A stretch of 64,000 nucleotides of DNA from DASXHD01 sp036488725 (GTDB taxonomy: Bacteria > Myxococcota_A > Polyangia > Polyangiales > Polyangiaceae): assembly GCA_036488725.1 (NCBI GenBank), contig DASXHD010000101.1, positions 77,595 through 141,594 on the forward strand. The letters are read 5' to 3'. Under the pieces are notes generated by a model. That model searched no databases, was not told the DNA's origin, and saw only the letters and a list, made by a program, of their open reading frames with translations. Position 1 is the first letter of the stretch. Every line of letters starts with the position of its first letter. This document shows positions 16,159-24,836 of this stretch, piece after piece. The translations under genes were made by a program, and so were the position numbers.

Positions 16159-16638
16159 ATGATCGCGATTCGCCGCGCCGTGCGCGAGGACGTCCCCAGC
16201 ATCGTCGCGCTCGTGCGTGCGCTCGCCGCGTACGAGCGCGAGCCTGACGCGGTCGTCGCGACCGAAGAAGATTATTTGCGCGACGGGTTCGGCGACGCGC
16301 CCGCGTTTCACGTTCACGTCGCGACCGAGGGCGGCGAGGTCGTCGGGTTCGCGCTCTGGTTTTTCACGTGGTCGACGTGGCGCGGGCGGCGGTGTCTTCA
16401 CCTCGAGGATCTTTTCGTCTTGCCGGAGCATCGCAAGAAAGGCGCCGGTCTCGCCCTCATGCGCGCGCTCGCTGGCGAAGCCGTCGCGGCCGGCTGCGCG
16501 CGATTCGTCTGGCAGGTCCTCGACTGGAACGAGCCGGCGATCGCGTTCTACGAAAAATTGGGCGCGACCGTGCTTCGCGAGTGGGTCCCGGTGCGCATCG
16601 ACGGCGACGCGCTCGCAGGGCTGGCGCGCGCCAAGTAA
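16159..16638 (+). CDS. GNAT-family N-acetyltransferase, diamine-type
   Basis: A 159-residue acetyltransferase. The acetyl-CoA loop reads VLPEHRKKGAGLAL (the R/Q-x-x-G-x-G/A motif). Together with LEDLFV, WQVLDWNEPAIAFYEKLGA and WVPVRIDG it resembles the spermidine/spermine or thialysine N-acetyltransferase branch (SAT1/SAT2), whose substrates are amines. A polyamine or related amine is a likely but unproven acceptor. It precedes the macrodomain gene by 9 bp and probably shares its transcript. Confidence 0.88.
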   Translation: MIAIRRAVREDVPSIVALVRALAAYEREPDAVVATEEDYLRDGFGDAPAFHVHVATEGGEVVGFALWFFTWSTWRGRRCLHLEDLFVLPEHRKKGAGLALMRALAGEAVAAGCARFVWQVLDWNEPAIAFYEKLGATVLREWVPVRIDGDALAGLARAK

Positions 16639-16647
16639 AGTCACGGC

Positions 16648-17163
16648 ATGATCGAGATCGCGCTCGGCAACATCGTCGACGAGGAGGTGGACGCGATCGT
16701 GAACGCGGCGAGCTCGTCGCTCCTCGGCGGCGGCGGAGTGGACGGCGCGATTCACCGCGCCGCGGGCCCGGAGCTGCTCGCCGCGTGCCGAAAGCTCGGC
16801 GGCTGCGCGACAGGGTCGGCGAAGATCACGCCGGGCTTTCGTCTCAAGGCGCGCCACGTGATCCACGCGGTCGGCCCGGTCTACCGCGGTCGCGCCGCCG
16901 ACGCCGAGGTCCTCGCGTCGACCTATCGCGCTTGCCTGCGTCTCTTCGACGCGCACGCGCTCGCGTCGATCGCGTTTCCGTCGATCTCGACCGGCGCGTT
17001 TGGCTATCCGCTCGGCGAAGCCGCGCCGATCGCCGTCGCGACCGTGCTCGAGCATGTCCGCGCGAGCGGCCGGGACGTCCTCGTTCGTTTCATCGCGTTC
17101 GACGCGGCGACGCACGCGGCGTACGAGCGCGCGCTCGGGAAGACTTCGGGCTCGCGCGCGTAG
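16648..17163 (+). CDS. Macrodomain protein (YmdB/MacroD-like) with altered active site
   Basis: A 171-residue macrodomain of the MacroD type, whose members remove ADP-ribose from proteins or hydrolyse O-acetyl-ADP-ribose. The family motif is VNAASSSLLGGGGVDGAIH. The Asp (D32) is kept, but the second Asn of the usual NAAN signature, needed for catalysis in E. coli YmdB (N25), is Ser22 here (codon AGC, one base from AAC). The other elements are intact: GPELLAAC, PSISTGAFGYPL, and a C-terminal V-x-F-I-x-F-D. It may be weakened or a binding-only version. It follows a GNAT gene by 9 bp. Confidence 0.9.
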   Translation: MIEIALGNIVDEEVDAIVNAASSSLLGGGGVDGAIHRAAGPELLAACRKLGGCATGSAKITPGFRLKARHVIHAVGPVYRGRAADAEVLASTYRACLRLFDAHALASIAFPSISTGAFGYPLGEAAPIAVATVLEHVRASGRDVLVRFIAFDAATHAAYERALGKTSGSRA

Positions 17164-17171
17164 ATCGAGGC

Positions 17172-17429
17172 ATGCCCATCAAGCGGCTGCTGGACGCGGT
17201 CGTCTTCGGCTTCGGCGCGACCGCCGGCGCCAAGCTCTTCGAAGAGGTCGACGACGCCGTCGAGCGCGCCGCGCGCGAACGCGAGGAGCAAGAGGCGCGC
17301 GACGCGAAGAAACCGCCGCCGGATCCGAAAGCGCAAAAGCGCGCCGAAAAAAAGCGGAAGCGAGAGAAGGCGCAGCGCGACGCGGAGATCGAAAAAGCGC
17401 TCGCCGCGCTCAAGCGTCGCCTTCGCTGA
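17172..17429 (+). CDS. Small Lys/Arg-rich hypothetical protein
   Basis: An 85-residue protein. The first 25 residues (MPIKRLLDAVVFGFGATAGA) are hydrophobic and could form a helix. The rest is a highly charged, coiled-coil-like tail of Glu, Lys, Arg and Ala ending in KALAALKRRLR. The start lies 8 bp after the macrodomain gene and a strong hairpin follows it, so it looks like the last gene of the GNAT-macrodomain unit. No family is recognised. Confidence 0.6.
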   Translation: MPIKRLLDAVVFGFGATAGAKLFEEVDDAVERAAREREEQEARDAKKPPPDPKAQKRAEKKRKREKAQRDAEIEKALAALKRRLR

Positions 17430-17440
17430 CCGTTTCCCGG

Positions 17441-17480
17441 GCGGCCAACTTTGGCCGTCCGAGCGGCCAAAGTTGGCCGC
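17441..17480 (+). terminator. Perfect 17-bp stem hairpin
   Basis: Arms 17441-17457 and 17464-17480 are exact reverse complements (GCGGCCAACTTTGGCCG and CGGCCAAAGTTGGCCGC) around a 6-base loop. It stands 11 bp after the small Lys-rich gene and 38 bp before the aldo/keto reductase start. No T-tract follows. Each arm is also nearly self-complementary (GGCCAA with TTGGCC), so it could be a terminator, an operator, or both. Confidence 0.65.
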
Positions 17481-17518
17481 TGGTTCTTCACGACGCGAAA
17501 TGGCAAGAAGACGCGCCG

Positions 17519-18328
17519 ATGACGCACCTCTCGACGAAAAGTTTCGGACATGCCGGCCTTCGCGCGGCGCCGCTCGGGCTCTCGGGGACGTACGGCCTGG
17601 ACGGCAAGGGCGTCGAGCGCGCGTTCCACGAGCTCGGCGTGAATTATTTTTTCTTCACCGGTAAAGACGACGGCATGCGCGCCGGGCTGCGCGCGCTCAT
17701 CGCGGCCGGTCACCGCGACGAGATCGTGATCGCGGGCGGCGCGAACGTGCCGACCGGTTTCGGCGTGCGCGGCGCGTTCGAGAAAGACTGCAAAGCGCTC
17801 GGCACCGATCGGCTCGACGTCTTCCACGTCTTCTGGGTGCAATACCACTGGTACGTGACCGGCCAGACGTGGCCCGCGATGCAGAAGCTCAAAGAAGAAG
17901 GCCGCGTGAAAATGCTCGGCGTGTCGATTCACGATCGCCCGCTCGCGCGCAAGCTCGTGGACGAGCTCGGCCTCGACCTCTTGATGATTCGCTACAACGC
18001 GGCTCACCGCGGCGCGGAGAAAGAAATCTTCGCCGACCTGCCGGCGCCGCGTCCCGCGATCGTCGCGTACACCGCGACGCGCTGGGGCAAGCTCCTGCAA
18101 CCGAGCGGCGACCGCGGCCCGATGACGCCCGAAGAGTGCTACCGCTTCCCGCTCTCGAACCCGAACGTCGACGTCGTCCTCTGCGGCCCGCGCAGCTACG
18201 AAGAGCTCGAGCAAGACGCCCGCGGCGTCGCCCTCGGCCCGCTCCCGGAGTCGCGCCTCACCGAAATCCGCGCCTTCGGCGACCTCGTCCGCGCGACCGC
18301 CTCGAGCCGCATCGCGTGGGGCGCTTAG
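17519..18328 (+). CDS. Aldo/keto reductase-family protein
   Basis: A 269-residue TIM-barrel protein of the aldo/keto reductase family, NAD(P)H-dependent oxidoreductases. The start at 17519 gives MTHLSTKSFGHAGLRAAPLG, typical of the family N-terminus. Other matches are LGTDRLDVFHVFWV, LKEEGRVKMLGVSIHD and the C-terminal cofactor-binding stretch VDVVLCGPRSYEEL. The N-terminal part is shortened and the catalytic Tyr/Lys region (usually around AYGxG and IATK) is poorly kept: only VIAGGAN is visible where IATK would be. Activity is therefore uncertain. It is followed by the long hairpin at 18331. Confidence 0.85.
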   Translation: MTHLSTKSFGHAGLRAAPLGLSGTYGLDGKGVERAFHELGVNYFFFTGKDDGMRAGLRALIAAGHRDEIVIAGGANVPTGFGVRGAFEKDCKALGTDRLDVFHVFWVQYHWYVTGQTWPAMQKLKEEGRVKMLGVSIHDRPLARKLVDELGLDLLMIRYNAAHRGAEKEIFADLPAPRPAIVAYTATRWGKLLQPSGDRGPMTPEECYRFPLSNPNVDVVLCGPRSYEELEQDARGVALGPLPESRLTEIRAFGDLVRATASSRIAWGA

Positions 18329-18330
18329 AG

Positions 18331-18436
18331 AGAGAGAAAAAACAGGAAGGTCAGGAGGTCAGAAGGATTTTTTGTTTGGAGAAAAAAACAAAAAATTCTC
18401 GGCTTCTGAGCTCCTGAGCTTCCTGTTTCTCTTTCT
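18331..18436. terminator. Long AT-rich bidirectional terminator hairpin
   Basis: An imperfect inverted repeat about 45 bp per arm fills the space between two convergent genes. The left arm runs AACAGGAAGGTCAGGAGG onward into ATTTTTTGTTT (to about 18376). The right arm mirrors it as AAACAAAAAATTCTC onward into CTCCTGAGCTTCCTGTT (to about 18427), with GA/TC-rich flanks. A-tract and T-tract on opposite sides make it suitable to stop transcription from both directions. Its base composition stands out from the surrounding GC-rich DNA. Confidence 0.85.
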
Positions 18437-19434
18437 TAGGGGGTGACGCGGGCGGTTAGGGTGCCGGCGCCGGGGCCGCTTTCGGACGTGCCGAGGAGGA
18501 CGTCGTCGGCGGTGAGCGCGCCGGCGCCGCGGAGGACGCCTTGCGCGTCGGGCGCGAACGTCGCGGTGAGCTTGGTGTTGCGGAGGGTGACGCTCGGTTG
18601 CGTGACGAAGACATCGACCGGCGCGTTGACGAAGAGCGCGCTCCCGTCGGTTTGATCGACGACGCAGCCTTTCGCCTCGAAGGTGAAGCCGTTCGCGCCC
18701 GAGTTGATCACGAAGTCGGGATATTCGTCGGTCGAGTCGGCGGTGGTCGAAGGCGCCACGCACGCGGGAGGACCCGGCAAAGTGCGACACGCGTCGGTCG
18801 TCGCGCACGCGGGCGTGCAGCGGTTCGGATCCGGATCGCGCGTGGCCGACGAAAAGTGCGCGTCGAACTCGCCGGTGTCCGAGACGTCGATCGTCGCGAA
18901 GAGCTTCACTTGCGTGCCGACCGGTTTTTGAACGTCGATGAGCATGAAGTAGCTCGCGTGCGCGGGCATCACCGTCGAAGGCGCGTTGCACGAGAGGTTC
19001 AGCTGATACGAAAAAACGATTTTTCGGCGCGCGACCGTCGGCACTTCGTAGGTGGCGTCTTTCAAGCCCGGCTCGACGATCAAAACGAGCGCGGGATTCA
19101 ATGGGAGCGCGTCGGTCGGCGTGATGGTGAACGTCGTCGCGTCGGCCGAGAGGGTGCTCGTCCCGCCGTAGTCGCCGCGGAGCGGATCGTAGCTGTAGAG
19201 GATCGAGAGCTCGCCCGGCGGATCTTGCTCGTCGGCGAGCTGCCCGCGATCGTCGACGATGTCGCGCGCGATCTCGAGGGTCAGCGTCTTCGGATCGATC
19301 GCGCGATCGAACGCGACGACGACCGGCGCCGCGGGGTCCGTGAGGAGCCCGCTCTGCGCCTGCGGAAGCGACGGCTCGGGCGGCGCGTGAAAGACCTCGC
19401 ACGCCGCGATGAAGAAAAGCGCGGTTCGTTTCAT
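18436..19434 (-). CDS. Lipoprotein with bacterial Ig-like (SbsA-type) domain
   Basis: A 332-residue lipoprotein (MKRTALFFIAAC, lipobox IAAC). Residues about 25-130 resemble an SbsA-type Ig-like domain (PAAPVVVAFDRAIDPKTLTL ... FTITPTDALPLNPALVLIV). A Cys-containing insert (NRCTPACATTDACRTLPGPPAC) and a beta-rich C-terminal half follow. The start codon overlaps the stop of the outer-membrane protein gene by 4 bp. It is the third gene of an envelope operon, so it may be a surface partner of that protein. No enzymatic motif is seen. Confidence 0.83.
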   Translation of the reverse strand: MKRTALFFIAACEVFHAPPEPSLPQAQSGLLTDPAAPVVVAFDRAIDPKTLTLEIARDIVDDRGQLADEQDPPGELSILYSYDPLRGDYGGTSTLSADATTFTITPTDALPLNPALVLIVEPGLKDATYEVPTVARRKIVFSYQLNLSCNAPSTVMPAHASYFMLIDVQKPVGTQVKLFATIDVSDTGEFDAHFSSATRDPDPNRCTPACATTDACRTLPGPPACVAPSTTADSTDEYPDFVINSGANGFTFEAKGCVVDQTDGSALFVNAPVDVFVTQPSVTLRNTKLTATFAPDAQGVLRGAGALTADDVLLGTSESGPGAGTLTARVTP

Positions 19435-21071
19435 AGGAAAAAAGTCGCGCGGGTTTGGAGGAGCCACGACGTGACCGCGTAGCCGTCCTGGTTTTGCAGC
19501 GCGTCGCCGGGAAGGAGCACGGCGCCCTCGACGTCGAAGAGAAAATGCTCGAGGAAGCGATACTGCAGTCGGAGATCGAGCTCGGTGCCGTAGAAGCGGC
19601 CGGGTTTTCCGCCGGCGTAGTTCACCTCGTTGTCCTTGATGTTGACGCTCGTGTGATTTTGGAGCGACGCGATCGGATCGATGAGCGGCACGCTCGTCCA
19701 CGCGACCATCACGCCGGGGCGGATCAAAAAATTCGGCACCGGGCGGAAGTCGGCTTGCGGGAAGACGACGATCGCGTTGGTGAGCGCGCCTTGCGTGTCG
19801 AGCGCCTGCGCGGGGAACGTCGTCGCACCGAGACGCCGCAAGAGCTCGACGCCCGCGGCCGCGGCGCGCCCCGTTTGAAACGCGAGGACCTGCTTGAAGA
19901 GAAGCAATCCGACGTTCGTGTCCGGCGACCACGTGAACTGCGAGAGCGTCGCGCGCGAGGTCGGGTCGTCGCTGCCCGACGCATAATCGCCTTCGAGATA
20001 GAGACCCCACTTCGGACGGTCGTAACGCACGGTCACGCGCGCGCCTCCTTGGAGGACCGCTTGATCGACGATCGGGTCGTTCGTTATTTTTTGGTACGCC
20101 TCGGAGATTTCGCGCGTCGAGCCGAAGTTCATCGCCGCGTCGAAGCCGAATCGCAAGTTGCCGGCGCGCGCATAAAACCGCGCGCCCGCGCCGCTCACGC
20201 CCGAGACGCCTTCTTGCCAGCGATGCGAGAGGTACACGTTCGCGTACAAATCGCGGAGCGGTCCGACCTTCGGCTCGAGATAACGAATCGCCCCGCCGAA
20301 TTGGTTCACGTCGTCGTCGAACGATTGCGGGCTGTCGTTGACGACGCGATCGAACGCGACGCCGACGAAGAGACCGCGCGTCGTCGATTTGTCGCGGTCG
20401 GCAGATTTTTTGAAAGCCTCGAGCGGCTTGGTCGCGAAGAGAATGCGATCGACGTAATTTCCGGTGCCCGCGACGCCGAAGCGATTGTGGCGGCCGTCGC
20501 CGTCGGACGCGAAGACGCCCATCCCATCGATGACCGCTTGGCGCCCGACGCGAAAGACTCCGAACGGGAGAATCGCTTCGCCGTACAGACGCCGCACCGT
20601 CATCAAATTGATCGGACACACCGTGACGCCGTACGAGTCGCGCGAGAGCGGATCGAGGCTCGGGTCGCGCAGGCCGATGCACGGGCGCGTGTCGTTCGGA
20701 TTTTTCGCGTCGATGCTCGTGCCCGCGTTCGACGACGGCGTGCCGCCGTAGCTCCCGTTGTCGCCGAAGAGATCGCCGTCGAGCGCATCGGCGGAAAAGA
20801 CGATGCGAATCTTGTCTTGATAATCCGCCGTCGCATCGAGCCGGAGCCGCTGCTGGATCATGCTGACGTTGCGCGCCGTCTCGGTGTTGAGCGAAATCGG
20901 ATGCACGTAGAGCCATTGCGCGCGGTACTCGGCGTCGCCGCGAAAGCCGAAGTCCCCGCGCGAGTAGCGCTTCGCCGGTTGATCCGGGTCGTGGTCCGTC
21001 CACGGCTCTTGCGCTCTCGCGGCGCCGGCGAACAAGGTTACTGCGACCGCGAGCGCGCGGCCGAGCTTCAC
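19431..21071 (-). CDS. Putative outer-membrane porin-like protein
   Basis: A 546-residue exported protein. The start is GTG at 21071, overlapping the upstream stop by 4 bp, and gives the signal peptide VKLGRALAVAVTLFAGAARA with cleavage before QEPW. The mature part alternates polar and hydrophobic residues with many aromatic strands (YRAQWLYVHPISL, LRLDATADYQDKIRIVFSAD, RRLYGEAILPFGVFRVGRQA, GARFYARAGNLRFGFDAAM) and ends in Phe-Leu, as outer-membrane barrels do. It resembles the myxobacterial TIGR04551 group as I remember it, but this is not checked. Likely a barrel in the outer membrane; substrate unknown. Confidence 0.82.
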   Translation of the reverse strand: MKLGRALAVAVTLFAGAARAQEPWTDHDPDQPAKRYSRGDFGFRGDAEYRAQWLYVHPISLNTETARNVSMIQQRLRLDATADYQDKIRIVFSADALDGDLFGDNGSYGGTPSSNAGTSIDAKNPNDTRPCIGLRDPSLDPLSRDSYGVTVCPINLMTVRRLYGEAILPFGVFRVGRQAVIDGMGVFASDGDGRHNRFGVAGTGNYVDRILFATKPLEAFKKSADRDKSTTRGLFVGVAFDRVVNDSPQSFDDDVNQFGGAIRYLEPKVGPLRDLYANVYLSHRWQEGVSGVSGAGARFYARAGNLRFGFDAAMNFGSTREISEAYQKITNDPIVDQAVLQGGARVTVRYDRPKWGLYLEGDYASGSDDPTSRATLSQFTWSPDTNVGLLLFKQVLAFQTGRAAAAGVELLRRLGATTFPAQALDTQGALTNAIVVFPQADFRPVPNFLIRPGVMVAWTSVPLIDPIASLQNHTSVNIKDNEVNYAGGKPGRFYGTELDLRLQYRFLEHFLFDVEGAVLLPGDALQNQDGYAVTSWLLQTRATFFL

Positions 21072-22855
21072 TTTTCGGCAGCCGGTTTCAATAAAGCGTT
21101 TTCGATGATCGTCGTGATGTGATCGAGCGCGCGCAGATCCTCGGCCTTGTAGACGCCGGCCTCGGGGCTCGTCTCGTCGGCGGGCGGCGCGGTCAAGCCG
21201 TCGTGCTTCGCTTTGTATTCCATCGGCACGGTGCGCGGCGGCGGCACGTCGAGCCTGATGCGATACGGCGCGGCGCCGTCGGGGAGCTCGAACGACGCAT
21301 CGCCGCTCACGTTGACGCCCGCGAACGCGCGCTTGATTTGATAATTCGGAAACGCGACGCCGAGCCAACCGAAGCGATACCGCACGACGAGGAGCGGCTG
21401 TTTCGCGGCGAGCGCGGCCTGCGCGGCGTCGTCGAGCGGCGGCGACATCTTGAGCTCGATGAGATCCGGCGAGAAAAGCCGCTCGAGCGACTTCTGCAGC
21501 GCGGCGACGACTTGCGCTTCTTGCGGGTCGGGCGTCTCGTCGAAATATTTCGTGACTTGAGTCGGGCCGAAGGCGCGGTTGGTCGGCAAGTGCGCCATCA
21601 GCTTGTCGGCCTGCGCGAGCGCGGGCGAAATCTCGCGATGAAACGCGACGGTCAGCGTCGGGCCGTGCGTCTCGAGCGCTTTCGCGAGCCGGGCGATGAA
21701 CGCGGCGAGCGTCTCGCTCTCGCTCGGCGCCATCGTCTTGAATCGCGCGACCGCGGCCGCGTACAGCTCGCGGCGCGCTGCGGCGAGCTCGGGCCCGAGG
21801 TGGTTGTCGGGATATTTTTTCTCGAACGTGGCGAGCGCCGCGAGCGACGCGTCTTTCTTCGCCTTGTCGAGCTCGCGAAGCATCGCCTCGCGGAGCGCAC
21901 CTTGCGCCTCGCCGTCGATCGCACTGTGCGGGTGCGAGGCGAGAAACTCTTCGATCGCTTCCACCGTTTGCTTCGACTTGGCGCGCTCGAGCTGGGCCCG
22001 CGGCAAAAGAACGTTGGCGACCTCGTCGTGATGACGATGGCCGCGCGCGAGGTAATCGCCGAGCGACTCCGGCGTGCCGAGGGCGACCGCCTTTTTCAAC
22101 ATGACGTCGTCGCTCGTCTTGTTGTGAAGCGACCAGAGCGCCGGCCCGACGACGAGGCCGCACGCGGCGGCGATCATCCAGCCGCGCTTGTGCCAAGTGG
22201 GCGCGCGATCGACGAGCGGCTGCTTCGGGCCGATGGGGCTCGTCCAGCTCTTTCGCGCTTCGTAAAAAGGATCGAGCGTCACGAGCTCGCTGTCGTCGCT
22301 CGTCGCGAGGGCGTGCTTCACCTGCTCGCGCGCGTTGTCGAGGCTGTTGTTCAGGAGCTCGGCGTCGGCCGCGTCGCGCGCCGGAAACGAAAACGACCCG
22401 CCGCCTTTGAACGAAAGAACGAGCGCGCCGCCCGCAGTCGCCGCCGACGAGCTCGCGAGATCGGTCATCGCGTAGACGCCGAGCACTTTGCGGCGCGCGT
22501 CGACCGCGCACATCGGAAATACGTAAACGCCCGGCTTGTACGGCAGCATCTTGCCGGCGCGCAGCGACCCGAGCGCGCGAAGCGCGGCATACGGAATCGC
22601 AAACAGCAAGCCGACGTAGACGACGACCAGCTCGATGCCGTGGAGCGCGAGCGACGTGCCGAGCGCGCCGAATTTATACGTGTAGATTGCAACGAGCGCG
22701 ACCAGACACGCGAGCGAGAGCGCGCCCCAACGAAGACCGCGACCGCCGTCGCCGAGGGTCTTGGCGATCGGCGCGGGCGGCGCGCTGCCGCGCGTGCTGG
22801 CGAGAAACCTCTCCTGCTTCTCTCGCGAGAGCTTGTAGAAGTCGATGCGCCGCAC
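21068..22855 (-). CDS. Membrane protein of unknown function
   Basis: A 595-residue protein with an N-terminal cytoplasmic part, two or three transmembrane helices (about residues 43-62, 68-95) and another near 228-245 (WMIAAACGLVVGPALWSLHN). A long, helical, mostly soluble C-terminal region follows, with TPR-like spacing (AIEEFLASHPHSAIDGEAQG, LATFEKKYPDNHLGPELAAA). It is the first gene of the operon that continues with the porin-like protein and the SbsA-type lipoprotein, so an envelope assembly role is possible. No family is recognised. The 58-bp gap upstream is shared with the divergent DUF362 gene. Confidence 0.82.
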   Translation of the reverse strand: MRRIDFYKLSREKQERFLASTRGSAPPAPIAKTLGDGGRGLRWGALSLACLVALVAIYTYKFGALGTSLALHGIELVVVYVGLLFAIPYAALRALGSLRAGKMLPYKPGVYVFPMCAVDARRKVLGVYAMTDLASSSAATAGGALVLSFKGGGSFSFPARDAADAELLNNSLDNAREQVKHALATSDDSELVTLDPFYEARKSWTSPIGPKQPLVDRAPTWHKRGWMIAAACGLVVGPALWSLHNKTSDDVMLKKAVALGTPESLGDYLARGHRHHDEVANVLLPRAQLERAKSKQTVEAIEEFLASHPHSAIDGEAQGALREAMLRELDKAKKDASLAALATFEKKYPDNHLGPELAAARRELYAAAVARFKTMAPSESETLAAFIARLAKALETHGPTLTVAFHREISPALAQADKLMAHLPTNRAFGPTQVTKYFDETPDPQEAQVVAALQKSLERLFSPDLIELKMSPPLDDAAQAALAAKQPLLVVRYRFGWLGVAFPNYQIKRAFAGVNVSGDASFELPDGAAPYRIRLDVPPPRTVPMEYKAKHDGLTAPPADETSPEAGVYKAEDLRALDHITTIIENALLKPAAEK

Positions 22856-22913
22856 GTGTCGACTCTACATCGATTTCGCCGCGAGCGGCCCAGAGAGAAT
22901 AGGGTGGTTGCCG

Positions 22914-24812
22914 ATGGGCCGACTTCGTTCCGCCGTCTTCTTGGTCGTGTGCTTGTCGTGCCGCGACGACGCGCATCACGTCGCGCCGGTCGGCAGCGCG
23001 AGCGCGGCACCGAGCGCGAGCGCGAGCTCCGCGCCCGACGTGACGACGCATGCTTCGACGACGAACGTCCCCGACGCCGCCGCGGCCGTTGCGAACGGCG
23101 TCCTCGACGGCGACGCGCTCCGAAAAAAACATCTCGCGCGCGTCGCGGCGGACGACTCGTCCGTCACGATCCTCGCCGGCTCGAGCGCACGCGAGCTCGG
23201 CCGTCGCATCTGCGAGGCGAAGGTCCCGCACGTCGCCGCCGCCACGCCCATCTTGCTCAAGCCCAACATGGGCGGCTTCGAGTGGTTCAAGGATCCGAAG
23301 AAGAGCGACGGCGACGACGGCGTGCGCGGCCGCACGACCGATCCCGAGTTCGTGCGCGGCGTCGTCGAGTGTCTGAAAGCGCGCGGTCACACGCAAGTGA
23401 CGATCGCCGAGGGCTGGGCCGCGCGTCACGAAGATTGGCTGAAGCTCATTCGCGTGTCCGGTTACGAAGCGATGGCGCAGGCCGAAGGCGTGCCGCTCGT
23501 CGCGATGGATGACGATGGCGTCTTCGACAAAGAAGGCGAGACGCCCGGCGCGATGCTCCGCGTGAGCGGCATGGAGAAGACGCACGTCCCGACGCTCCTC
23601 TCGCCGAAGATCCTCGCCGACACGCTCCAGCGCGGTCTTTTCATTTCGCTGCCGAAGATCAAAGCGCACCGCTTCGCGGTGTTCTCGCTCGCGATCAAAG
23701 GCACCCAAGGCACCGTCGCGCTCTCCGATGCGTCGCCTGCGTTCCATCAAAAGTGGCGCATGCACAAAGAGCTCATCCCGTACCTCGAGGCGCGCACGAA
23801 GAACGCGCCCGAGAACCGCGCCGAGTACGTGAAGTCGCTCGAGATCTTCGCCGAACGAATCGCCGACGTGCTCGAGATCAACACGCCCGACGTGGTCTTG
23901 GCCGAGGGCGCGCCCGCGATGCAAGGCGACGGGTTCGCGAAGCTCTACCCGATGCAGGCGCGCGTCGCGATCGGCGGCACGAACGTCGTCCAAGTCGATC
24001 GCATCGGCGCCGAATTTCTCGGCGCGTTCGGTCGCGCGGATCTCGCGAAGGAGCTCGGCGGTCACTCGACCTCGCCGCTCCTCGAGGTCGCGGCGAAGCG
24101 CTTCGGCGTCGATCTCTCGAAGCGTCCGACCGTCGACGGCGACGGGGCCGCGTTGCTCGATGTGCGACGGCCGTATCACTTCGCGGCGATGGCGCCGTTC
24201 TCGATCGACGTGGATCTGCCGCACCCCGAGGCGCACGCCGCTTCGCTCGGCGCGGACACGATCACGATCGACGGCCGCGGCGACGAGCCCGCGTGGTCGC
24301 GCGCGACGCCGATCCGTTGGGACTCCGACTTCGCGGGGCGCGCGACCGGCAAGACCACGCGCGCACGATTCTTGTGGTCGCCCTCGGCGCTCTACGCGCT
24401 CTTCGAAGTCGACGGCACGACGGCCACGCAGCGCGCGCCGATTTACCGAGGCGATTGCGTCGAAGCCTTCCTCGCGCCGAACGTCTACGCGCGCCACTAC
24501 GACGAAATCGAGCTCGGGCCCCGCGGCGGCGAGCTCGACGTGCGCATCGACCGACTCTCGCGCGCCGGCGACACGACCTGGAAGAGCGGCACCGAGACGA
24601 AGGCGATCGTCGACGAAGCGGCGCATCGCGTGGTGATCGAAGCGCGCATCCCCGCCCGCGACGTCGTCGCGGCGTTGCACGCGGGCGCGATCTTGCGCAT
24701 GGGCCTCTTCCGGGTCGAAGGCTCCGCCCATCTCGCGTGGAGCCCGCCGCGCACGAGGAGCCCCGACTTTCACGTGTTCGATGCGTTCGGAGATCTCGTC
24801 GTCGATCGCTGA
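22914..24812 (+). CDS. DUF362 and CBM9-like domain exported protein
   Basis: A 632-residue protein with an N-terminal export signal (MGRLRSAVFLVVCLSC; a lipobox is weak) and an Ala/Ser linker. Residues about 75-400 match DUF362 (ATPILLKPNMGGFEW, TTDPEFVRGVVECLKARGHTQVT, ISLPKIKAHRFAVFSLAIKG), a domain often found with iron-sulfur or redox proteins; no Cys cluster is present here. Residues about 440-632 resemble a CBM9-like/DOMON carbohydrate-binding fold (ITIDGRGDEPAWSRATPIRW). ATG 22914 is preferred over the in-frame start at 22845, which overlaps the divergent gene. A similar CBM9-like domain recurs at 43699-44487. Confidence 0.87.
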   Translation: MGRLRSAVFLVVCLSCRDDAHHVAPVGSASAAPSASASSAPDVTTHASTTNVPDAAAAVANGVLDGDALRKKHLARVAADDSSVTILAGSSARELGRRICEAKVPHVAAATPILLKPNMGGFEWFKDPKKSDGDDGVRGRTTDPEFVRGVVECLKARGHTQVTIAEGWAARHEDWLKLIRVSGYEAMAQAEGVPLVAMDDDGVFDKEGETPGAMLRVSGMEKTHVPTLLSPKILADTLQRGLFISLPKIKAHRFAVFSLAIKGTQGTVALSDASPAFHQKWRMHKELIPYLEARTKNAPENRAEYVKSLEIFAERIADVLEINTPDVVLAEGAPAMQGDGFAKLYPMQARVAIGGTNVVQVDRIGAEFLGAFGRADLAKELGGHSTSPLLEVAAKRFGVDLSKRPTVDGDGAALLDVRRPYHFAAMAPFSIDVDLPHPEAHAASLGADTITIDGRGDEPAWSRATPIRWDSDFAGRATGKTTRARFLWSPSALYALFEVDGTTATQRAPIYRGDCVEAFLAPNVYARHYDEIELGPRGGELDVRIDRLSRAGDTTWKSGTETKAIVDEAAHRVVIEARIPARDVVAALHAGAILRMGLFRVEGSAHLAWSPPRTRSPDFHVFDAFGDLVVDR

Positions 24813-24836
24813 GCTTCTGCTAAAAGAGCCGGGCCC

